Origin: an uncultured Raoultella sp.
GTDB taxonomy: Bacteria; Pseudomonadota; Gammaproteobacteria; Enterobacterales; Enterobacteriaceae
Length of the DNA stretch: 64,000 nucleotides
Reading direction: 5' to 3'
Assembly: GCA_900759445.1 (NCBI GenBank)
Contig: CAAEVH010000035.1
Location: forward strand, 15,081-79,080
Of the stretch, positions 59,285-64,000 are shown one piece after another (the stretch's first letter is position 1; every line of letters begins with the position of its first letter). The notes beneath the pieces are model-generated. The model was not told the origin of the DNA. It saw only the letters and a program-made list of their open reading frames with translations, and ran no database searches. Both the position numbers and the translations under genes were made by a program.

Positions 59285-60475
59285 ATGTTTGAGAACATTA
59301 CTGCCGCTCCTGCCGACCCCATTTTGGGTCTGGCTGATTTGTTTCGTGCCGATGACCGCCCAGGAAAAATAAACCTTGGGATCGGTGTATATAAAGATGA
59401 GACAGGCAAAACGCCGGTACTGACCAGCGTTAAAAAAGCCGAGCAATATATTCTGGAAAATGAAACCACCAAAAATTACCTTGGCATCGACGGTATTCCA
59501 GAGTTTGGTCGCTGCACTCAGGAATTACTGTTTGGTAAAGAAAGTTCGCTTATCAACGACAAACGTGCGCGTACAGCACAGACCCCTGGCGGCACTGGCG
59601 CACTGCGTGTGGCCGCTGATTTCCTGGCAAAAAACACCTCAGCTAAACGCGTATGGGTGAGCAATCCAAGCTGGCCAAACCATAAGAGCGTCTTTAACTC
59701 TGCCGGTCTGGAAGTTCGTGAATACAACTATTACGATGCAGCGAACCACTCATTAGACTTTGATGCGCTACTGGCAAGCCTCAGCGAAGCGCAGGCTGGC
59801 GACGTGGTGTTATTCCACGGCTGCTGCCATAACCCAACCGGTATCGATCCTACGCTGGAGCAGTGGCAAACGCTGGCTCAGCTTTCTGTCGAAAAAGGTT
59901 GGTTGCCGCTGTTTGACTTCGCATACCAGGGCTTTGCCCGCGGTCTGGAAGAAGATGCAGAAGGTCTGCGCGCATTCGCTGCGCTGCACAAAGAGCTGAT
60001 CGTCGCCAGCTCCTACTCCAAGAACTTTGGTCTGTACAATGAGCGCGTAGGCGCCTGTACGCTGGTTGCAGCCGATGCTGAAACCGTCGACCGCGCGTTT
60101 AGCCAGATGAAGTCCGTCATTCGTGCCAACTATTCCAACCCACCAGCACACGGCGCGTCGGTTGTGGCAACCATCCTGAGTAACGATGCCCTGCGCGCTA
60201 TCTGGGAGCAGGAACTGACTGATATGCGTCAACGCATCCAACGCATGCGTTTGCTGTTTGTGAATACGCTGCAGGAGAAAGGTGCGAACCGCGACTTCAG
60301 CTTTATCATCAAACAGAACGGCATGTTCTCATTCAGCGGCCTGACCAAAGAGCAGGTTCTGCGTCTGCGTGAAGAGTTTGGTGTCTATGCCGTCGCTTCC
60401 GGACGTGTGAACGTAGCAGGAATGACGCCAGATAACATGGCGCCGCTGTGCGAAGCGATTGTCGCAGTACTGTAA
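59285..60475 (+). CDS. aspC: Aspartate aminotransferase
   Basis: 396 residues, the E. coli length. Fold type I PLP enzyme with the Schiff-base lysine in [15 protein letters not shown] and substrate-binding NPTG and YSNPPAHG motifs. It interconverts aspartate plus 2-oxoglutarate with oxaloacetate plus glutamate. Monocistronic. Confidence 0.98.
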   Translation: MFENITAAPADPILGLADLFRADDRPGKINLGIGVYKDETGKTPVLTSVKKAEQYILENETTKNYLGIDGIPEFGRCTQELLFGKESSLINDKRARTAQTPGGTGALRVAADFLAKNTSAKRVWVSNPSWPNHKSVFNSAGLEVREYNYYDAANHSLDFDALLASLSEAQAGDVVLFHGCCHNPTGIDPTLEQWQTLAQLSVEKGWLPLFDFAYQGFARGLEEDAEGLRAFAALHKELIVASSYSKNFGLYNERVGACTLVAADAETVDRAFSQMKSVIRANYSNPPAHGASVVATILSNDALRAIWEQELTDMRQRIQRMRLLFVNTLQEKGANRDFSFIIKQNGMFSFSGLTKEQVLRLREEFGVYAVASGRVNVAGMTPDNMAPLCEAIVAVL

Positions 60476-60487
60476 TCTATCGCGTAC

Positions 60488-60516
60488 TAAAAAGGCCGCA
60501 ATAGCGGCCTTTTTCA
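60488..60516. terminator. Bidirectional terminator between aspC and gloC
   Basis: Stem AAAAAGGCCGC / GCGGCCTTTTT with a short loop, A-rich and T-rich flanks, between convergent genes. Confidence 0.88.
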
Positions 60517-60529
60517 TTTATCTGCGGTG

Positions 60530-61177
60530 TTACCAGACTGGCATTTCATCCTGCAGGAACGGATTATGTAGCCGTTCGTTGCCCAACGTCGAAAGTGGGC
60601 CGTGACCCGGAATAAACGTCACGTCATCGCCCAACGGCAACAGTTTACGTTTAATCGAATCAATCAATTGACTATGATCTCCGCGAGGAAAATCGCTACG
60701 CCCAACGCCGCCTTTGAAAATCACGTCACCAGAAATCAGTAGCTTTGATTGTTCATCAAAGAAGACCACATGTCCCGGCGTGTGGCCCGGGCAATGCAGT
60801 ACCTGCAACGTCACGTTACCCACGCTTACCCGGTCGCCTTCATTCAACCAGCGATCGGGCGTCAGCGGCTCACAATCGCCCAGGCCAAACATGCGACTCT
60901 GAGCAGGAAGTCCTTGTAACCAGAACTCATCTTCTTTTTCCGGACCAATAACCGGTACACCATAATGCTGTGCCAGTTCAGCCGCCGCACCTACGTGATC
61001 AAGATGACCATGGGTGAGCAGGATCTGCATTAGCGTCAGGCCACTGGCATCGACTTCCTGTTTGATTTTCTCAGCATCGCCGCCGGGATCGACCAGCGCA
61101 GCCAGACGGGTTTGCTCACACCAGATTAACGAGCAGTTCTGGGCGAATGCAGTGACCGGAATAATACGATAGTTCAT
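60530..61177 (-). CDS. gloC: Hydroxyacylglutathione hydrolase GloC (YcbL)
   Basis: 215 residues, the E. coli length. Metallo-beta-lactamase fold with the metal motif THGHLDHVG, the later [10 protein letters not shown] and FIPGHGP. It hydrolyses S-lactoylglutathione in the methylglyoxal detoxification route. Third in the ldtD-mepK-gloC minus-strand series. Confidence 0.95.
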   Translation of the reverse strand: MNYRIIPVTAFAQNCSLIWCEQTRLAALVDPGGDAEKIKQEVDASGLTLMQILLTHGHLDHVGAAAELAQHYGVPVIGPEKEDEFWLQGLPAQSRMFGLGDCEPLTPDRWLNEGDRVSVGNVTLQVLHCPGHTPGHVVFFDEQSKLLISGDVIFKGGVGRSDFPRGDHSQLIDSIKRKLLPLGDDVTFIPGHGPLSTLGNERLHNPFLQDEMPVW

Positions 61178-61205
61178 ACGGCTCCTGTTTCATTAAGCTT
61201 ATGGA

Positions 61206-61754
61206 TCACCAATGACGCGCCGGTCCGGTGTCAATATGCACAAAGTTACTGCGTGGGTAGTATCCTACACCACCTGCGCGCATAGATAACGCAGCTTTGC
61301 GAATATTACTTAATGCGATGCCTTCAATATGGAAATCCATGGCCTGCCCTTTCGTGTGGTAGCTTTTCTTTGCCACACCGCGGCTGTGCGCACGTAATTC
61401 ATTATTGGTATCAATAGAGCGGTAACCAGAAATAAGCTGTACGGGTTTACGCGTGCCCAGCAGGCCCTGCAGACGGAAGAGTTGATCGAACAATCCCGGA
61501 TCGATGGATTTCACTTTATTCGCACGAAAATCACGGAAAAAGTGATTAAGTTTAGCTAATTCGTCCTGAATATAGCCCCTGCCATCAAAAAACTCTGCTT
61601 TTATTGACTCACCGGTATGCAGGTTATTCAGAGTCAAAATGCGCGGACGTGGGGTAGAGAGTGTAGCAAACGCAGGCGTAGGCAGGATGGCAGCGCCGAG
61701 GGCAATGCCACCAAGCGCCAGCAGTTTGCGGCGATTAGCGTCAAATTTGTCCAT
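61206..61754 (-). CDS. mepK: Murein DD-/LD-endopeptidase MepK (YcbK, DUF882)
   Basis: 182 residues. A twin-arginine signal (NRRKLLALGGIALGAAILPT, cleavage near PAFA) is followed by a peptidase M15-like domain with SGYRS, HTKGQAMDFHIEG and NFVHIDTG supplying the zinc ligands. E. coli MepK cleaves 3-3 and 4-3 cross-links of peptidoglycan. Its place next to ldtD, which makes 3-3 links, fits this job. Confidence 0.94.
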   Translation of the reverse strand: MDKFDANRRKLLALGGIALGAAILPTPAFATLSTPRPRILTLNNLHTGESIKAEFFDGRGYIQDELAKLNHFFRDFRANKVKSIDPGLFDQLFRLQGLLGTRKPVQLISGYRSIDTNNELRAHSRGVAKKSYHTKGQAMDFHIEGIALSNIRKAALSMRAGGVGYYPRSNFVHIDTGPARHW

Positions 61755-61931
61755 GGTTTTAAGGTCTACAAGGTCAATGTTATCGTATGTATGCTCTAGC
61801 GCACGCGGGAAACCTTATCTGGCTAAGTAGTCCACGTCAAGGCTCCCAACCCCAGGAAATACGGGGCTTGCAGCCATTTCGCCCCGTTTCCAGCATAACT
61901 TACGACAATTATTTTCCTCGAACTGCTTCAT
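61755..61931. other. Gap between ldtD and mepK
   Basis: 177 bases without a gene; no clear terminator. It may hold an internal promoter for mepK-gloC. Confidence 0.4.
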
Positions 61932-63683
61932 TTATCTGATTAATTGTTCAGCTTTTGACACAATTTGTGCACTGGATCGCGCTGTCTGATCGTAATTGTA
62001 AATATCTGTACGATACTGCGTGCGACCATCCGGGCCAACAAATGCGGTCAGATAGTAGAGGTTGACGGGGATATTCTGGCGAATATTCACGTACCTTGTA
62101 TCCCCTTGCTTCAGGGCATCCGAGATGCGCGTATCATTCCACCCCGCATCCTGTAGCAGCATATTCGCCAGCTCAGATGCCTTGTTCACACGCACGCAGC
62201 CGGAGCTTAACGCCCGCGAATCCTTCTGGAACAGAGTGTGGTTCGGCGTATCGTGCAGATAAATAGCATCCGAACTCGGCATATTGAATTTATAGCGTCC
62301 GAGCGAGTTACGCGCTCCCGGAGCCTGCTGGAAGCGGAACGGCAGATTGGAGGCAGTGATGGTGGCCCAGTCAACCTGCCACGGATCTATCGTCTCTTTG
62401 CTGTTCCAGCCGCGCATTACGGTATAGCCGTGACGCTCAAGATACCCCGGGTCATTCCAAACCTTAGGCAGAATATCCTTCCGGGCCAGCGTCGGCGGCA
62501 CGTTCCACGGCGGGTTAACGACCACGTTATTCAGCGCACTGCTCATCATCGGCGTTTTACGATCGGGACGTCCCACGATAACGCGCGAGGCCAGCACCTG
62601 ATTGCCGTTTTGATAATACACCAGCGAGTAGGCAGGAATATTCACCATGATACCGGTAGACAGCGTACCCGGCAGCAGGCGCAAGCGCTGAATATTTAAC
62701 GCCAGCACGCCCGCACGTTGAGCGGGCGTCACGTTCAGCCAGTCACGCGTGGCTGGGCCAATCGCGCCATCGGCCCCAAGCCCCTGCCACGTCTGAAAAC
62801 GCTTAACCGCGTCAACAAGTTCACGATCGTAAGCGCTACGGCCTTCTTTGGCAGCCGTACTGACAACAGACTCCAGCATCCCGGTGCGGCGCAAAATTTC
62901 ACGCAGCGCAGGGATATCCTTACTCCACTCCCCCGGACGCAGCGTCGCGGTACTGGTCAGTTGCGGCCAGGGCCGCGTATCGCCCACCAGCTTGAGCAGC
63001 GATTCATGCATTGCTGCGTACTGCGGATGTTGCGGTGCCAGGCTGGCGACAAACGAAGTCAGTTGACCGTTATCCAGCGCGACTTGCCATTGGTTGATCA
63101 CGGAAATCGGCGGCGTCGTCAGCGCATAGGGCTTATCGCTATAGAGCCAGCGATTGCCTTTGACGGGGATGTTGGCAATAAAGTGCAGATACCCCATCAT
63201 CGCATCTGAGAGCACGATATCTCGCGCCTGACCGGTTACTGCCGGGTCAGTCAGTAGAGCAACCCAGGTGGTGAACTGCGGCTGAAAGCCGGCAATCGCC
63301 ACTTCAGCTAACTGTTGCTGAAAGGCTTTTACCGCATCACGATTTTCCCACATCGGTTTCATTTCGCGTGCGGCATACAGCAGTTCCAGTTGGCTCATAT
63401 AAACCGGTGTGAAGCCCGCTGGAAGTTGAGATTGTAATTCGGCGCGGGCTTTATCAACTGACACGCCCTCGGGCAGTGGTTGAATACCTGCCATGATAGC
63501 CGTCGCGGAAGATTGAGCCTGCGGCTGCGATAACGCTGTTGGCTGTTCACTGACGGTCGCTGAGCTATCGCCAGGGATCATTTCAGGCTCATCGGCCTGC
63601 GCATTGAACAGTGGAGCGAATGTTACGGCCAGGCACAAACTAATTGCCGACAGCCGACGACCACACATTTTATTAAGCAACAT
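61932..63683 (-). CDS. ldtD: L,D-transpeptidase LdtD (YcbB)
   Basis: 583 residues. A signal peptide ([19 protein letters not shown]) precedes a scaffold domain ([20 protein letters not shown]), a peptidoglycan-binding domain ([20 protein letters not shown]) and a YkuD catalytic domain with YLHDTPNH and the cysteine motif SSGCVRV. It forms 3-3 cross-links in peptidoglycan. It is about 32 residues shorter than E. coli LdtD: the linker before the peptidoglycan-binding domain (after [13 protein letters not shown]) is short and lacks the proline/threonine-rich insert. The active site is complete. Confidence 0.96.
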   Translation of the reverse strand: MLLNKMCGRRLSAISLCLAVTFAPLFNAQADEPEMIPGDSSATVSEQPTALSQPQAQSSATAIMAGIQPLPEGVSVDKARAELQSQLPAGFTPVYMSQLELLYAAREMKPMWENRDAVKAFQQQLAEVAIAGFQPQFTTWVALLTDPAVTGQARDIVLSDAMMGYLHFIANIPVKGNRWLYSDKPYALTTPPISVINQWQVALDNGQLTSFVASLAPQHPQYAAMHESLLKLVGDTRPWPQLTSTATLRPGEWSKDIPALREILRRTGMLESVVSTAAKEGRSAYDRELVDAVKRFQTWQGLGADGAIGPATRDWLNVTPAQRAGVLALNIQRLRLLPGTLSTGIMVNIPAYSLVYYQNGNQVLASRVIVGRPDRKTPMMSSALNNVVVNPPWNVPPTLARKDILPKVWNDPGYLERHGYTVMRGWNSKETIDPWQVDWATITASNLPFRFQQAPGARNSLGRYKFNMPSSDAIYLHDTPNHTLFQKDSRALSSGCVRVNKASELANMLLQDAGWNDTRISDALKQGDTRYVNIRQNIPVNLYYLTAFVGPDGRTQYRTDIYNYDQTARSSAQIVSKAEQLIR

Positions 63684-63860
63684 CCCTTGCCCCCTGTTTT
63701 TTTATCATACTTTGAGTAGCCAGGCCGTATGTCTTCCCCTTATTTTGGCGGGGCCGAACCTGTAAAACGCCAATACAAGCTGAAGTATGACGAGCAAGCC
63801 TGTGACGCGTTAGGCTTACCTTTAGTATATAAACATGAAAAAACTTTTGCCTAACCTAAT

Positions 63861-63875
63861 GTAAAGAAGTTTAAA
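63861..63875. promoter_or_regulatory. CpxR-like box upstream of ldtD
   Basis: GTAAAGAAGTTTAAA fits the CpxR pattern GTAAA-N5-GTAAA with one mismatch. It lies before a possible minus-strand -10 element (TATACT, complement at 63824-63829). CpxR is known to activate ldtD in E. coli. Confidence 0.55.
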
Positions 63876-63916
63876 GAAATTACACCAGTTATTGAGAATT
63901 TCCGGAAAATAAATAT

Positions 63917-63940
63917 CCTCCGGCATAGCCGGAGGTTTTT
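63917..63940. terminator. Intrinsic terminator upstream of ldtD
   Basis: Stem CCTCCGGC / GCCGGAGG with a three-base loop; a T-run follows on the plus strand and an AT-rich stretch on the minus strand. It separates ldtD from whatever precedes it (mukB in E. coli). Confidence 0.75.
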
Positions 63941-64000
63941 CGGATGCGCCTATAAGGCTCTGTTACCAGCCGCGCCCTAACAGGCGCATACGATCTGACA

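Noticed and set aside
62238..63209. Plus-strand frames of 153 and 163 codons opposite ldtD
   Set aside because: Antisense to an intact, conserved transpeptidase gene with clear catalytic motifs.

Overview
This window is chromosomal DNA from a member of the Enterobacteriaceae. From position 11,000 rightwards, gene content, order and protein sequence follow the E. coli/Salmonella/Citrobacter core genome around serT-yccA-tusE-hspQ-mgsA-helD-sulA-ompA-matP-fabA-rmf-pqiABC-uup-rlmL-pyrD-ssu-pepN-pncB-asnS-ompF-aspC-ldtD. The fine detail (protein divergence, the accessory loci present and absent) suggests a Citrobacter-like genome, but the species is inferred, not proven.

Left part (1-10,935) is accessory. 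It holds a minus-strand pair of an MFS transporter (cut by the window edge) and a divergent DeoD-type purine nucleoside phosphorylase, a decayed ycgJ-family gene, an AT-rich stretch with a CatB-type hexapeptide acetyltransferase and a GNAT acetyltransferase, and then the most unusual element of the window. That element is a cobalamin riboswitch followed by seven closely spaced plus-strand genes: a BtuF/FecB-type binding protein, a FecCD/BtuC-type permease, a BtuD/FecE-type ATPase, a pseudoazurin-type cupredoxin, and a complete cytochrome bc1 complex (Rieske protein, cytochrome b, cytochrome c1). Enterobacteria normally respire without a bc1 complex. The set ends against the 3' side of serT (tRNA-Ser-UGA), where E. 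coli K-12 carries the hya hydrogenase operon.

Middle-left (11,000-21,200): serT, an orphan OppA/MppA-type peptide-binding protein, yccA, then a CS1/CFA-I-type (alpha) fimbrial operon (chaperone, major pilin, usher, tip protein). The operon is flanked by a divergent MarT/FidL-like regulator pair and closed by a LuxR-type regulator. It lies between yccA and tusE, which are neighbours in E. coli K-12.

21,200 to the end is core genome: tRNA thiolation (tusE), rRNA methylation (rlmI, rlmL), stress proteins (hspQ, sulA with a LexA box, rmf), competence and DNA (sxy, helD, matP, uup), envelope (ompA, yccS/yccF, pqiABC, ompF, mepK, ldtD), lipid synthesis (fabA with FadR- and FabR-like sites), pyrimidine and NAD metabolism (pyrD with its leader hairpin, pncB with a NadR-like box), sulfonate sulfur scavenging (ssuEADCB), and amino-acid/peptide metabolism (pepN, asnS, aspC, gloC). 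The elf fimbrial operon that separates ssuE from pyrD in E. coli K-12 is absent. Most intergenic gaps hold recognisable terminators, REP-type palindromes or promoter-leader regions conserved with E. coli.
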